Source of the DNA: Streptomyces sp. B21-083 | GTDB taxonomy: Bacteria; Actinomycetota; Actinomycetes; Streptomycetales; Streptomycetaceae | Reading direction: 5' to 3' | Assembly (NCBI RefSeq): GCF_036898825.1 | Contig: NZ_JARUND010000003.1 | Location: 1-64,000 of the forward strand | Length of the DNA stretch: 64,000 bases | Part shown: one piece after another, positions 47,189 to 55,684 of the stretch | How positions within the stretch are numbered: the stretch's first letter is position 1 | Layout: each line of letters starts with the position of its first letter | Notes under the pieces: model-generated | What the model saw: the letters and a program-made list of their open reading frames with translations, nothing else | Database searches by the model: none | Told to the model about the DNA's origin: nothing | Translations under genes and position numbers: made by a program

Positions 47189-47218
47189 GAGGAGCCCGGC
47201 CGGAAGGCCGGGCTCCTC
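47189..47218 (+). terminator. Terminator of the YbjN gene, intron insertion target
   Basis: GAGGAGCCCGGCC (47189-47201) and GGCCGGGCTCCTC (47206-47218) form a perfect 13-bp stem with a GGAA loop. The group II intron starts six bases after the stem, which is the insertion habit of class C introns. Confidence 0.93.
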
Positions 47219-47224
47219 GTCGTT

Positions 47225-49137
47225 GTGCGCCCAGCATGGGCGATTGCTTGGGGGTGAAAGTCCCCTGGGGGAAGAGGTGGTGCTAACCCCGAGCCGGAGG
47301 CAAGGGCGTCATCGTGAGGTGGGGTCTGGAGGAAGCCCGAGGCGAGACCTGGGTACCGAGGTACACGAACCGTGTATGAGGCGTGCTGGCCGGGTGAGCC
47401 TGCAACGGAAGGTGAAGCCCGTCTCCACCAAGAAGGCCAGTGCGTAAACGCGGCGGGGATCCAGGGACAGTGATCGTTCTTACCTGGGGAGATCTGTCCG
47501 GGTGTTGGTTGTGCTGAGGTGTCGCCGCGCCGACGGAGCAGGCCGGGAGGTCGGTTCTGACCGGGCAGAAGTCAGCAGAGGTCGTAGTACCAGCCGGGGT
47601 GAGCAGGGCGGCTGGGAAGGGCCGAACATCGAGTGGAACGGGTGATGTGGTGGTTGCTCGTGCTGGTCACATGGACCGCAGCAAGTCCGCTTCGGCGGCG
47701 CCGACCGGGGAGGGACCGGTGCATTCCGGAAGTGTCCTGGCGGAGCGTAGTGGCCGGTCGGCGCACTCCACGGAGGACGTTCACCGGGAGCGGGAGTCCT
47801 CGCTGTGGGAGCGGATGCTCTCCAGGGAGAACCTGCTCGCGGCGCTCAACCGCGTTGAAGTGAACCGGGGTGCTCCCGGGGTGGACGGCATGACCACGGC
47901 TGAGTTGCGGCCGTGGATCGCAGTTCACTGGCCCGAAGTCCGGGCCGAACTCGATGCGGGCATCTACCGGCCGGCGCCGGTCCGTCAGGTGATCATCCCG
48001 AAGCCTGGCGGCGGCGAGCGGATGCTGGGGGTGCCGCGGGTGCTGGACCGCTTGATCCAGCAGGCCATCGCGCAGGTGCTCGTGCCCATTTTCGACCCGG
48101 AGTTCTCGGGGTCGTCCTTCGGTTTCCGTCCTGGCCGGTCCGCTCATCAGGCGGTCCGTGCTGCACGGCGGGCGATCGAGGACGGCAACCGGTGGGTCGT
48201 GGACGTTGACCTGGACCGGTTCTTCGACCGGGTCCAGCACGACGTCCTGATGGCGCGGGTGGCACGCAAGGTCAGTGACCGCAGGGTCCTGAAGCTGGTC
48301 CGCAGGTATCTGGGAGCCGGGATCATGGTGGACGGTGTGAAGATGCCGAGCGCGGAGGGGACGCCGCAGGGGTCACCGCTGTCGCCCGTGCTGTCGAACA
48401 TCATGCTCGACGACCTGGACCGGGAACTGTTCAGGCGCGGTCACCGGTTCGTGCGTTACGCCGACGATGTGCGCATCTTCGTGCGGAGCGAACGAGCTGC
48501 CCGAAGGGTGCTCGTCTCGGTCACGGCCGTGGTCGAGCAGCGGCTGAAACTGAAGGTCAACAGGGAGAAGTCGAAGGTAGTCCGGGCCTCCGCCGCCACG
48601 CTGCTGGGGTTCGGCTTCTACTTCACCCGGAACGGGGTCCACATCCGGATCGATCCAAAGGCGTTGGCGCGCTGGAAGGTGAAGATCCGGGAGCTGACCT
48701 CACGCCGGTGGAGCATCGCGATGGAAGACCGTATCGCGAAGATCAACCGGTTCATGACCGGATGGATGGGCTACTTCCAACTCTCGGACGCCGCCAGGCC
48801 GTTCCGGGACCTGGAGGAATGGCTCCGCCGCAGGATGCGGCAGATCCGCTGGAAGGAATGGAAACGCTTCGCCGCCAGGCGCCGGAACCTGCTCGCGCTC
48901 GGGATCCCCGAGCGCGCCGCCCGTGAATGGGCGAGCAGCAGCAAAGGCTACTGGCGGATCGCGGGGTCTGCCGTCCTTCAGCGGGGACTGCCCAACTCCT
49001 ACTGGGACGACCTGGGCCTGAAGATGCTCAAGCCGACCTGGCAACGGTTGAGATCAGCCCGATGAACCGCCGGATGCGTGACCCGCATGTCCGGTGGTGT
49101 GGGAGGAGGGCCGGGCGACCCGGCCCTCCTACCCGAT
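47225..49137 (+). mobile_element. Group II intron, class C-like, with encoded maturase
   Basis: The 5' end GTGCGCCCAGCATGGGCG at 47225 fits the GUGYG start of group II introns, followed by ~370 bp of structured non-coding RNA (domains I-III and part of IV). The maturase lies in domain IV. Domain V is about 49,064-49,101: ACCGCCGGA pairs with TCCGGTGGT, and the triad position reads CGC, as known for class C, not AGC. Domain VI is a GC hairpin at about 49,104-49,130, and the intron ends near ...ACCCGAT at 49137. Total about 1.9 kb, within the class range. Exact 3' border is uncertain by one or two bases. Confidence 0.85.
47599..49065 (+). CDS. ltrA: Group II intron reverse transcriptase/maturase
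   Basis: Up to 488 residues (GTG 47599; ATG 47671 would give 464). The RT fingers/palm are complete: GAPGVDGMT, VRQVIIPKPGGGERMLGVPR-type RT1/RT2 sequence, FGFRPGRSAHQAV, DVDLDRFFD, TPQGSPLSPVLSNIML and the catalytic YADD at 287-290 in RYADDVRIF. The maturase (X) domain follows (LTSRRWSIAMEDRI, GWMGYFQLSD). The C-terminus ends GYWRIAGSAVLQRGLPNSYW and has no HNH endonuclease, again as in class C. All residues needed for activity appear intact, so the element may still be mobile. Confidence 0.95.
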   Translation: MSRAAGKGRTSSGTGDVVVARAGHMDRSKSASAAPTGEGPVHSGSVLAERSGRSAHSTEDVHRERESSLWERMLSRENLLAALNRVEVNRGAPGVDGMTTAELRPWIAVHWPEVRAELDAGIYRPAPVRQVIIPKPGGGERMLGVPRVLDRLIQQAIAQVLVPIFDPEFSGSSFGFRPGRSAHQAVRAARRAIEDGNRWVVDVDLDRFFDRVQHDVLMARVARKVSDRRVLKLVRRYLGAGIMVDGVKMPSAEGTPQGSPLSPVLSNIMLDDLDRELFRRGHRFVRYADDVRIFVRSERAARRVLVSVTAVVEQRLKLKVNREKSKVVRASAATLLGFGFYFTRNGVHIRIDPKALARWKVKIRELTSRRWSIAMEDRIAKINRFMTGWMGYFQLSDAARPFRDLEEWLRRRMRQIRWKEWKRFAARRRNLLALGIPERAAREWASSSKGYWRIAGSAVLQRGLPNSYWDDLGLKMLKPTWQRLRSAR

Positions 49138-49458
49138 TCCGGGACAGCCGACCCTCCGTCGCCCAGGTGACCGGGTCCCGGTCGCCGTCCGGCCGACGGG
49201 CTCACCGGGCCCTTGTTCGCGAGGGTCCGGTGGGCCGCTGACCTCCTGAAAGAACCGGGGTGAAGAACTGGGGGGGAAGAACCACCCCGCCCTCCCTCCC
49301 CGGCCGTGAAGCCCGCGTTCACCCGTCCGGGTGACCGGCTTGCAGGCGCGGGATGCGGGCGGTTACGTTCGCCGCGACAACCACAGACAAATGCGGCCCC
49401 CGGCCGGGATTCCCGTCCCGATCGAGGGCCTGACCGATCAGGAAGCGAACCCTTCCCA
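49138..49458. other. Intergenic region after the intron
   Basis: This 321-bp stretch is the 3' exon side of the intron site plus the leader of the HTH gene. GC-rich short repeats (GACCGGG, CCGGGTG) occur, but no hairpin, tRNA or coding signal I can support. Confidence 0.35.
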
Positions 49459-50355
49459 ATGGCTGAGCCGAAGTCTAATGCGCGCCTGCGCGCCGATGCC
49501 GGAGCCCCGACCTCCGGCGTGATCCACGTACGCACCCGTCTCACCGCCGACTTCACCGTGATCTCCAACGCCCTCGTCCAGCGACGCGGCAGCGCGGTCA
49601 CGATCGGCGTCGCGGCGTACATCGCCTCCCTCCCCGACCGATCTCCGGTGACCATCACCGCCCTGTGCCAGCACTTCAACGAGGGCGAGATCCTCATCTC
49701 GCGGGCACTCAGGGAACTCGAAGCGGCCGGCTATCTGGAGCGCCGCCGCGAGCGAACGTCCACCGGGACGATCCGCACCCGGACGTACTTCTACGACGTC
49801 CCGGGCGGCGATCCCTGCCCGGTCCCGGTCCCGGAACCGGCTGGGCCTCCCGAGCCGCCGCAGCCGCGTCGGCCCCGGGAGCAGCCCGCTGTGGCTGTGC
49901 CCGTACGGGCCGAGGCAGAGGGCGCGGCCGAGACGGGCGCGCCCGAGCCCCTCGCCGCTGCCGCCGCCGACCCACGGGCGGTCGCCGTACTCGCCGCTCT
50001 GCGCCTGGTCGACCCTCGCCTCGTACTGACCGCCGGGGAAGCCGCCCGGCTGGCTCCGGCCGTCTCCCAGTGGCTCGCGGCAGGCCTCCTGCCCACCCAC
50101 ATCACGGACCACCTCACCGCACGGCTCCCGGACCGCTTCCTGACCCGCCCGGCGGGCATCCTCGCCTACCGGCTGAAGGAAACTCCCCTCGCCCTGCCCG
50201 CACCGCCCGCACGGGCCTTCGGCGCGGAACCCTTCGTACGTCCGGCAGCCGAGCCCATGCGGAACTGCGACGGCTGCGACCGGGGATTCCGCGCGGCCGA
50301 ACCCGGCCGCTGCCGGGAATGCCGGTCCGGAGCAGCCGGACGCCTGGCCGCCTGA
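49459..50355 (+). CDS. Winged-helix DNA-binding protein with C-terminal Cys4 ribbon
   Basis: 298 residues from ATG 49459. Residues 20-110 form a winged helix (FTVISNALVQRRGSAVTIGV, ALCQHFNEGEILISRALREL, GYLERRRERTSTGTIRTRTY). A Pro-rich linker (115-170) and a helical domain with WLAAGLLPTHITDHLTARLP follow. The end has a four-Cys ribbon, CDGCDRGF and CRECRSG. Such proteins are widespread in Streptomyces and are usually annotated as helix-turn-helix proteins. A transcription or replication role is not established. Alone in its orientation before the small frameshifted gene. Confidence 0.8.
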   Translation: MAEPKSNARLRADAGAPTSGVIHVRTRLTADFTVISNALVQRRGSAVTIGVAAYIASLPDRSPVTITALCQHFNEGEILISRALRELEAAGYLERRRERTSTGTIRTRTYFYDVPGGDPCPVPVPEPAGPPEPPQPRRPREQPAVAVPVRAEAEGAAETGAPEPLAAAAADPRAVAVLAALRLVDPRLVLTAGEAARLAPAVSQWLAAGLLPTHITDHLTARLPDRFLTRPAGILAYRLKETPLALPAPPARAFGAEPFVRPAAEPMRNCDGCDRGFRAAEPGRCRECRSGAAGRLAA

Positions 50356-50501
50356 TGCGCGGGCTGACGTCAGGATGCGGCCGCCGAAGGTGCGGGGGAG
50401 TGGCAATCCGGCGCCACCTCCTTGCGTGCGACGCACCGAGACCCGCCCGGCATGGTGCGACCACGGCTGTACACGCAGAGCGCACTGGGGAGAACCTGAC
50501 C

Positions 50502-50805
50502 ATGACGTCCCGGCCGTTCCTTGCGCTGATGAAGCAGGACAACGGTGCCAAGTCGCTTCTCCTGGCTCTGCCCGAGGTGTTTCCGTGGGTGCGCCATCTG
50601 AACGCCGAAGAAGTCCGGGAATTCACTGTCCGAGCTCCTGGACGCGCTGTCCGACGCCGCTGAGCTGGGCGCCCGGGAGGCTGTGCACCGAGCGATCGTC
50701 TCGTGGCGGGCAACCGCCCGTATCAACGCCGACCCTGACCAGCTCAAGGAAGCGATCCGTCCGCTCGGTGGCGTCGATCTCGGCCCCGTCGAGATGCACG
50801 AGTGA
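50502..50805 (+). pseudogene. Small conserved protein broken by one extra C
   Basis: ATG 50502 (after GGGGAGA) reads MTSRPFLALMKQDNGAKSLL and WVRHLNAEEVREFTV, then loses sense. One frame over, starting at the same point, the sequence continues ELLDALSDAAELGAREAVHR, AIVSWRATARINADPDQLKE and ends GGVDLGPVEMHE at 50805. The total length of 304 bp is one more than a multiple of three. Removing one C of GTCCGAG (about 50,630) restores a 100-residue protein of a type common in Streptomyces accessory regions. Either a true frameshift or a base-call error. Function unknown. Confidence 0.7.
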
Positions 50806-50828
50806 GTCCGAAGAAAGGCGATCGGGCC

Positions 50829-51791
50829 TCAGCCGGAGACCGCGACCACGTGTTTGCCCATGACGCCGCCCCGCTCGAACGCCCGGTGCGCCGAAGCGAT
50901 GTCCGCGAGCGGATACACGCCCTCCACCACGGGTCGCAGCGCACCGGACGAGACGTGGTCGGCCAGTGCGCGCAGCACGTCGGCCTCGGGGTTGGCGCTG
51001 AAGGTGCGGATGCGGCGGGCGCCGTGCACGCTGGACGCCGCTATCGCCGCGATGGCGGCGCCCGACAGCGCGACGGTGACCATCCGGCCGCCCTTGGTCA
51101 GCCGGCTCCGGAAGCAGTTCAGCTCGGAGCCGACCGTGTCGATGACGACGTCGTACGATCCGGTCTCCTCCGGGGCGGTGTCGACGTAGTCGATGACCTT
51201 CTCCGCGCCCAGCGCCTCAAGGGCCTTGGCGTGGCGGTGGCGGGCCAGCGCGGTGACGTGGCCGCCCATCGCGTACGCCAGTTGTACGGCGGCTGTGCCG
51301 ACCCCGCCCGCCGCGCCGCGCACCAGGACCCGTTCGCCCTTCTCCAGCCGCACGGAGTCCCGCAGCGCGATCAGCGCCGTAGCGCCCCCGACGACCAGGG
51401 AGGCCGCGTCCACCGACGAGATGCCCTCCGGGGTGGAGGAGACGCGGCCGGCGGGGACCACGACGTACTCGGCCGCCCCGGCCGTCGCGTGCTTCTCCCG
51501 GGGATGCACCATGCCCCACACCCGGTCACCGGCCCGGTGGTCCTGGACGTCGGCACCGGTCTCGACGACGACGCCGGCGAAGTCCAGCCCCACACCGATG
51601 GGGAACCTGCGGCCCGACACCATGCGCAACCCACCGGCGCGGACGATCACATCGTGTCCGTTCACGCTGGACGCCTCGACGGACACCAGTACCTCACCCC
51701 GGCCGGGCGCGGGCCTCTCGACGTCGTTGACGCGCAGGACGTCCGGTGCACCGAAGCTGGTGAACTGAGCGGCCTTCATGGGGTGTTCCAT
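50829..51791 (-). CDS. NADP-dependent quinone-oxidoreductase-like alcohol dehydrogenase
   Basis: 320 residues (ATG 51791 after GGAAGGAA; ATG 51779 possible). MDR fold: the N-terminal catalytic domain (AAQFTSFGAPDVLRVNDVER, VGLDFAGVVVETGADV) and a Rossmann domain with VLVRGAAGGVGTAAVQLAYA. The zinc ligands of classical alcohol dehydrogenases are missing, so it belongs to the zeta-crystallin/quinone-oxidoreductase group. Substrate unknown. It is divergent from a MmyB-type regulator 115 bp away, the frequent regulator/oxidoreductase pairing of Streptomyces. Confidence 0.9.
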   Translation of the reverse strand: MEHPMKAAQFTSFGAPDVLRVNDVERPAPGRGEVLVSVEASSVNGHDVIVRAGGLRMVSGRRFPIGVGLDFAGVVVETGADVQDHRAGDRVWGMVHPREKHATAGAAEYVVVPAGRVSSTPEGISSVDAASLVVGGATALIALRDSVRLEKGERVLVRGAAGGVGTAAVQLAYAMGGHVTALARHRHAKALEALGAEKVIDYVDTAPEETGSYDVVIDTVGSELNCFRSRLTKGGRMVTVALSGAAIAAIAASSVHGARRIRTFSANPEADVLRALADHVSSGALRPVVEGVYPLADIASAHRAFERGGVMGKHVVAVSG

Positions 51792-51906
51792 GGGGTGTTC
51801 CTTCCACGGCGGACTGTCGTGGAACTGATCCTGGGACCTGTCCGCGACAACCGGGTAGGTCTGCCGGACCCACCCTCGCGGGCCGCGCGCGGACCATACT
51901 GATGCG

Positions 51907-52779
51907 ATGGCAGACGATCCCCGACGTGCACTGGCCGACTTCCTGCGAACCCGACGGACCCGCCTGCTCCCACAGGACGTCGGCCTGGAACCGGGCCCGC
52001 GCCGGCGCACAGCCGGACTACGACGTGAGGAACTGGCCCTGCTGGCCGGGGTGAGCACGGACTACTACCAGCGTATGGAGCAGGGGCGCGACGTGCGGCC
52101 CTCCGAACAGGTCCTCGACGCCATAGCCCGTGCTTTGAACTTCTCCGCCGAGGAGTCCCGGCACCTGCACAGCCTCGCCGCCGCCGCGCGCACTCCCGCC
52201 CGGCCGCCGCGACAGTACGAGCCGGAGGAAGTCCCGCCCAGCACGTTGCGGATGATGCGCGGGATGACCGCGCCCGCGATGGTCGTCGGCCGTTTCCTCG
52301 ACGTACTGGCATGGAATCCGCTGGCAGGACTTCTGCTGGGCGAGTTCACCGAACTACCCCTGGCCGAGCGGAATCTGCTCGCTCTGCTGCTGCACCCGGA
52401 GGCGGACCAGGTGTGCCCGGAACGGGCGGCCACCGTCGCCGAACTGACCGGGATGCTGCGCGCCCGGATCGCCGCCGATCCGGGCCACCCGCGCGGTGTG
52501 GAAATCGTCGGCGAACTCGCCGTCCGCAGTGACGAGTTCGCGAGGCTGTGGGCCCGCCACGACGTCGAGGAAACCACGCGCGGCCGGATGCGGGTCGACC
52601 ACCCGCTGGTCGGGGAGCTGAACCTGGACTGGGACGCCTACCCGATGCCCGGTGCCCCCGGCCCGGTGCTCATCGCCTACACCGCCGAGGAAGGCGGCCC
52701 CGACGCGGAACGACTCCAACTCCTCGCGGGCCTGCTCACCGCACCCCGCCCGGCACCGGACTCCACCCGGCAGCACTGA
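51907..52779 (+). CDS. XRE regulator with MmyB-like ligand-binding domain
   Basis: 290 residues. HTH at about 35-80: RTAGLRREELALLAGVSTDY, YQRMEQGRDVRPSEQVLDAI. The C-terminal MmyB-like domain has FLDVLAWNPLAGLLLGEFTE and HDVEETTRGRMRVDHPLVGE, the segment known to bind small acidic ligands in relatives. It probably represses the divergent oxidoreductase gene; the ligand is unknown. The 3' end faces the aminotransferase gene. Confidence 0.92.
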   Translation: MADDPRRALADFLRTRRTRLLPQDVGLEPGPRRRTAGLRREELALLAGVSTDYYQRMEQGRDVRPSEQVLDAIARALNFSAEESRHLHSLAAAARTPARPPRQYEPEEVPPSTLRMMRGMTAPAMVVGRFLDVLAWNPLAGLLLGEFTELPLAERNLLALLLHPEADQVCPERAATVAELTGMLRARIAADPGHPRGVEIVGELAVRSDEFARLWARHDVEETTRGRMRVDHPLVGELNLDWDAYPMPGAPGPVLIAYTAEEGGPDAERLQLLAGLLTAPRPAPDSTRQH

Positions 52780-52864
52780 CGCCTGCCGCGCCGGGCGGCA
52801 GGCCGTTCACCGACTCGCGTACGGTGCCGCCGCCGCATACGTCAGCCCCGCCCGCAGGGCTGCG

Positions 52865-54073
52865 TCAGCGCGCGAACGCCTTGCGGAGCCGTTCCGCCGC
52901 CTCCTCCAGTACCGACGTCCGCTTGCAGAACGCGAACCGTACGAACGGTGCGCCCTCTTCGCGGTGGTCGTAGAAGACCGCGTTCGGGATGGCGACCACG
53001 CCCGCGCGTTCCGGCAGGGCTCGGCAGAAGGCGAAGCCGTCGCCGCCTTCGGACAGCACAGCGCCCAGGGGGCGGATGTCGGTGGTGATGAAGTACGTGC
53101 CCGAGGGCGTGAAGACCTCGAAGCCCGCCTCCTTGAGGCCCGCCGACAGCAGGTCCCGCTTCGTCCGCATGTCCTCGCGGAACGCCTCGAAGTAGGTGTC
53201 CGGGAGCGTCAGTGCTTCCGCCACCGCGTACTGGAAGGGGCCGGAGGCCACGTACGTCAGGAACTGCTTCGCCGAGCGCACAGCTGTGACCAGGTCCGGC
53301 GACGATGTGACCCAGCCCACTTTCCAACCGGTGAACGAAAACGTCTTCCCGGCGCTCCCGATAGAGACCGTCCGTTCGCGCATCCCCGGGAAGGAGGCCA
53401 GCGGCAGATGGCCGGCGTCGTCGAAGACCAGGTGTTCGTACACCTCGTCGGTGACCACCAGCAGGTCGCGTTCCACGGCGAGTCGCGCGATCGCGGTCAG
53501 TTCCTCGCGGGTCAGTACCGTGCCCGTCGGGTTGTGCGGGGTGTTGATCAGGAGGAGGCGGGTGCGGGGCGTCACCGCCGCCCGCAGCTCGTCCAGGTCC
53601 AGGCGGAACGAGCCCTCGTCGGGGCGCAGTGTGACCGGTACGCGCGTCCCGCCCGCCATCGCGATGCAGGCCGCGTAGGAGTCGTAGTAGGGCTCCAGGG
53701 CGATGACCTCGTCGCCGGGCTCCACCAGGGCCAGCAGGGTCGCCGCGATGGCCTCCGTCGCGCCCGCCGTCACCAGGACCTCGCGGTCGGGGTCGTACGA
53801 CAACCCGTAACGGCGCTCCTGGTGCGCGGCGATCGCCGTACGCAGCTCGGGCACGCCCGGACCCGGCGGGTACTGGTTGCCGCGGCCGTCGCGCAGCGCC
53901 CGTACGGCCGCCTCGCGGATCTCCTCGGGGCCGTCGGTGTCCGGGAAACCCTGGCCGAGGTTGATCGAGCCGGTGGCGACGGCGAGCGCCGACATCTCGG
54001 CGAAGATCGTCGTCCCGAACTCCGCGAGCCGGCGATTGAGGAAGGGGCGTGCGCTGCTGGTCATGGTCGTCAT
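52865..54073 (-). CDS. Class I/II PLP-dependent aminotransferase
   Basis: 402 residues. Fold type I motifs: INLGQGFPDTDGPEEIREAA, NQYPPGPGVPELRTAIAAH, TPHNPTGTVLTREELTAIA, and VTDEVYEHLVFD. The PLP lysine lies in GSAGKTFSFTGWKVGW, and the phosphate-binding Arg region follows. The family includes methionine aminotransferase (YbdL) and DapC (N-succinyl-diaminopimelate aminotransferase); DapC-like assignment is common in actinobacteria, but sequence alone does not decide. Monocistronic. Confidence 0.9.
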   Translation of the reverse strand: MTTMTSSARPFLNRRLAEFGTTIFAEMSALAVATGSINLGQGFPDTDGPEEIREAAVRALRDGRGNQYPPGPGVPELRTAIAAHQERRYGLSYDPDREVLVTAGATEAIAATLLALVEPGDEVIALEPYYDSYAACIAMAGGTRVPVTLRPDEGSFRLDLDELRAAVTPRTRLLLINTPHNPTGTVLTREELTAIARLAVERDLLVVTDEVYEHLVFDDAGHLPLASFPGMRERTVSIGSAGKTFSFTGWKVGWVTSSPDLVTAVRSAKQFLTYVASGPFQYAVAEALTLPDTYFEAFREDMRTKRDLLSAGLKEAGFEVFTPSGTYFITTDIRPLGAVLSEGGDGFAFCRALPERAGVVAIPNAVFYDHREEGAPFVRFAFCKRTSVLEEAAERLRKAFAR

Positions 54074-54203
54074 CCTGCGCCGAAGCTCTGGACTTCCTCA
54101 ACTCTGCTTTGGCAGGTGAGACGCGCGGGCATCCCCACGTCACGCAAGACGGCGAGGCGCCCACGGGGGGCCGCCTCCGGGGGAACGAAAGGAGGGTGAC
54201 GTC

Positions 54204-54509
54204 ATGGCCGTAGCCATCATCGCCCTTGCCATCCTGATGGGCTTGTTCATCGTGGTGACCGTGGTGTCCGCGGTGGTCCGGGGCGCGCGGGGGAGCGGGC
54301 AGCCGGTCCGCTCGGGGCACAACCGGCGCAGGCGTGGGAGCGGGGGAAGCGACAGCTGGTGGGCCGGGGGAGCGGCGGGCTCCAGCACCTTCGGCGACTC
54401 CGGGAGCAGTTCGTCGTGCGGTTCGAGTTCGTCCTGCGGAGGAAGCTCGTCGTGCGGCGGTGGATCGTCCTGCGGGGGTGGCGGGGGCGGATGCGGTGGA
54501 GGCAGCTGA
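54204..54509 (+). CDS. Small membrane protein with Ser/Gly/Cys-rich tail
   Basis: 101 residues. One N-terminal membrane segment (VAIIALAILMGLFIVVTVVS), a basic stretch (RGARGSGQPVRSGHNRRRR) and a tail of CGSSSSCGGSSSCGGG units holding six cysteines spaced 5-6 residues apart. Proteins of this build are common in Streptomyces; the Cys array might bind metal or form disulfides outside the membrane. Function unknown. GGAGG lies before the ATG. Confidence 0.75.
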   Translation: MAVAIIALAILMGLFIVVTVVSAVVRGARGSGQPVRSGHNRRRRGSGGSDSWWAGGAAGSSTFGDSGSSSSCGSSSSCGGSSSCGGGSSCGGGGGGCGGGS

Positions 54510-54562
54510 CACGGGGCAGCTGAGCTCCGGAAGGGGGAACCGTATCCGGACCGCAGGGTGAA

Positions 54563-54604
54563 CGCCCGCCGGGACGACGTGTGTACACGTCGTCCCGGCG
54601 GGCG
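54563..54604. terminator. 42-bp near-perfect palindrome
   Basis: Bases 54563-54582 are the exact reverse complement of 54585-54604 (half starting CGCCCGCCGGGACGACG) with a two-base centre. As RNA it forms an 18-bp stem with a TGTA loop. It lies 54 bp after the small membrane protein gene and can act as terminator; its length is exceptional. Confidence 0.75.
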
Positions 54605-54770
54605 CTCGTGCGACCGGCTCGTGGCCGTCCTTCGCACGCTCGGGCGTACGCCCTGGTTGAACAGTTGAGCTGTGAAGCCCCCTGAGGGATGGAAACCCCA
54701 CGAAGTTGGGTAAAAACGCTGTGGCGGCGCCACCGTTCATGATTCCCTCTAGACCACCAACACAGCCCTT

Positions 54771-54840
54771 GGACATCTGCGGATCTCCCCGGATCTCTCC
54801 GGAAATCCATGGAAATCAATGGATGTCACCGGATTCTCCT
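54771..54840. repeat. Seven phased decamers, GGAWNTCNCC type
   Basis: From 54771 every tenth base starts GGA: GGACATCTGC, GGATCTCCCC, GGATCTCTCC, GGAAATCCAT, GGAAATCAAT, GGATGTCACC, GGATTCTCCT. The period is one helical turn, so all units face the same side of DNA. It lies 141 bp upstream of the DUF2617 gene. Confidence 0.8.
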
Positions 54841-54873
54841 CCTGATGGCTGGGCTGACCGGGCCGATCTCCCG

Positions 54874-54903
54874 GTGTCGACCTGCGTCGACCTGTGTCGA
54901 CCG
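54874..54903. repeat. Three tandem decamers, GTGTCGACCT
   Basis: GTGTCGACCT, GCGTCGACCT and GTGTCGACCG follow each other without gaps, 77 bp before the DUF2617 start. Same 10-bp period as the array just upstream but a different unit. The unit contains GTCGAC. Confidence 0.8.
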
Positions 54904-54980
54904 GGGCGCGCCCGACCCACACCTGGTTTCACACACCTTGTTCCCCCACACCTCCCTTTGCGTGCCAGCGGAGCCGATCC

Positions 54981-55499
54981 ATGCTCACGACCCTGAACAC
55001 CACCTACACCGACACACGCGCGGCCGATCTCGCCTGGACCCTGGGTCGGGAGCCGTTGCCCGCCCTCGCCACCCTCGACATCGAACTGGCGGACGCGAAA
55101 CTCCAGTTGAGACTCCTCGGCGCCTCCCACCAGGTGCTCCTGGAGGAGAGACAGGGCATCTGTTCGGAGACGGTCGCGTGCATCCCGGGATCCCGCACCC
55201 CCCTCCCGCTCGGCGTGGCCAAACGGGTCGACGACTGGGAGTACGAGTTCGCGGCGAGAGTCGAGGTCCTGTCGCCGGGGTCGTTCGCCGGGCGCGCCCA
55301 GGAACTGCTGGCCCTGGTCGCCGACCATCCGCACGGCCTCGCCGGCGTCTTCCCCGGCAGCCCGCACGCCTTCACCGCGATGCTGGCCCAGCGGCACGAG
55401 GGTCAGGTGCACTGGCGCACCTGGCACGCCTATCCGCAGGACGGGCAGCTCGTGGCGACCAGGACACGGGTGGGGGTGCGAGTGGCGACGGCCCGTTGA
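54981..55499 (+). CDS. DUF2617 family protein
   Basis: 172 residues from ATG 54981, preceded by GCGGAG. Family segments: TLDIELADAKLQLRLLGASH, ETVACIPGSRTPLPLGVAKR, FPGSPHAFTAMLAQRHEGQV and the conserved WRTWHAYPQDGQLVATRTRV. DUF2617 is found in actinobacteria, usually near the spermidine-synthase-like gene that follows here; the fold is unsolved and the role unknown. No membrane segment or signal. Upstream lie two phased repeat arrays that may be operators. Confidence 0.92.
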   Translation: MLTTLNTTYTDTRAADLAWTLGREPLPALATLDIELADAKLQLRLLGASHQVLLEERQGICSETVACIPGSRTPLPLGVAKRVDDWEYEFAARVEVLSPGSFAGRAQELLALVADHPHGLAGVFPGSPHAFTAMLAQRHEGQVHWRTWHAYPQDGQLVATRTRVGVRVATAR

Positions 55500-55684
55500 G
55501 CGGCGGGGGCGCGGCGCGGGCGGGGGCGGATGCCGGTTACGGGCGTCGGTTGCGGGGTGCCGGTGGCGTGCTGCCGAGGGCCTCGGCGGCGGATACGGGC
55601 CTTCACACCGACTTCGTCCGCGTAAACCGAGACCACACGTGTGGGTGACGAAGCGCACCAAGAGTGTGACGTAGCGTTCCCAGC

